Both the position numbers and the translations under genes were made by a program. DNA of 42,159 bases from Planctomycetota bacterium (lineage in GTDB: Bacteria; Planctomycetota; UBA8742; UBA2392), in the NCBI GenBank assembly GCA_020849795.1, contig JADZFR010000020.1, forward strand, positions 1 to 42,159. Direction: 5' to 3'. The first letter of the stretch is position 1. The number at the start of each line of letters is the position of its first letter. Below the pieces are notes generated by a model. The model made no database searches. It was not told the origin of the DNA and saw nothing but the letters and a program-made list of their open reading frames with translations. Of this stretch, positions 42,144 through 42,159 are shown piece by piece.

Positions 42144-42159
42144 GTTTGCGAGCCCCGGA

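Overview
The window is a high-GC bacterial chromosome segment with single-copy housekeeping genes (smc, truA, hpf, yvcK, ptsH, nadA, mtnA, glutamate dehydrogenase) interleaved with secreted proteins and lipoproteins of unknown function. The mix (Sec-lipoproteins with Pro/Lys linkers, EF-hand and leucine-rich-repeat lipoproteins, a bacterial RIO kinase, a P-ring-like lipoprotein, DUF481 protein, YGTWL-type Y1 transposase) suggests a Gram-negative member of the Planctomycetota or a neighbouring lineage. That is an inference from gene content only; there is no rRNA marker here.

Layout. 1-2196: a tyrosine recombinase and about 0.9 kb of gene-poor DNA with a possible integrase-associated remnant. 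2197-3259: RIO-family kinase (minus) behind a roughly 250-nt leader with a promoter/palindrome, a 10-codon micro-ORF, a perfect hairpin and a second short ORF with a strong Shine-Dalgarno (SD). 3260-4126: Pro-Lys lipoprotein. 4185-9969: an NAD-linked formate dehydrogenase locus (minus): a fused NuoE-NuoF-type diaphorase subunit and a catalytic subunit whose in-frame TGA sits exactly at the Mo/W-ligand position and is followed by a SECIS-like hairpin, so it reads as selenocysteine. Between these two genes lies a 1.4-kb module: a Y1 (RAYT-like) transposase and a gene resembling nucleotide-modification-associated proteins, bracketed by REP-like palindromes in opposite orientation.

10105-13191: three plus-strand secreted proteins; the first two share a repeated, apparently unnamed domain (three copies), the second adds four EF-hands, the third is a LysM protein. 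13250-14341: two minus-strand cytoplasmic proteins, one with a CII-like helix-turn-helix. 14410-16127: mtnA, tRNA-Pro(GGG), a lipoprotein. 16266-18533: DUF481 outer-membrane protein, a tiny phosphoesterase-like gene wedged without spacer between it and truA. 18621-21274: phosphoesterase, hpf, yvcK and ptsH, a nutrient/stress-physiology block. 21280-29546 (minus): SpoU methyltransferase, SMC, a FlgI-like lipoprotein, and an NrdD-like protein that keeps the ATP-cone and zinc ribbon but lacks the glycyl-radical site.

29728-36539: rhomboid protease, HAD hydrolase, YjbQ plus a small membrane protein, an Fe-S type Rrf2 regulator, glutamate dehydrogenase, an SPFH protein and a leucine-rich-repeat lipoprotein. 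Intergenic spaces in this part carry three arrays of 7-bp tandem repeats arranged as facing arms. 36881-42159: a non-canonical tRNA with a UGG anticodon, a TPR/SEC-C protein overlapping a His-rich CobW GTPase, a membrane metallophosphoesterase with a paralog scrap upstream, nadA with an operator-like palindrome, then a 24-bp tandem repeat and a run of hairpins.

Most interesting: the REP/transposase/modification-gene module inside the selenoprotein formate dehydrogenase locus, the radical-less NrdD relative, the RIO kinase leader, the P-ring-like lipoprotein and the odd tRNA.
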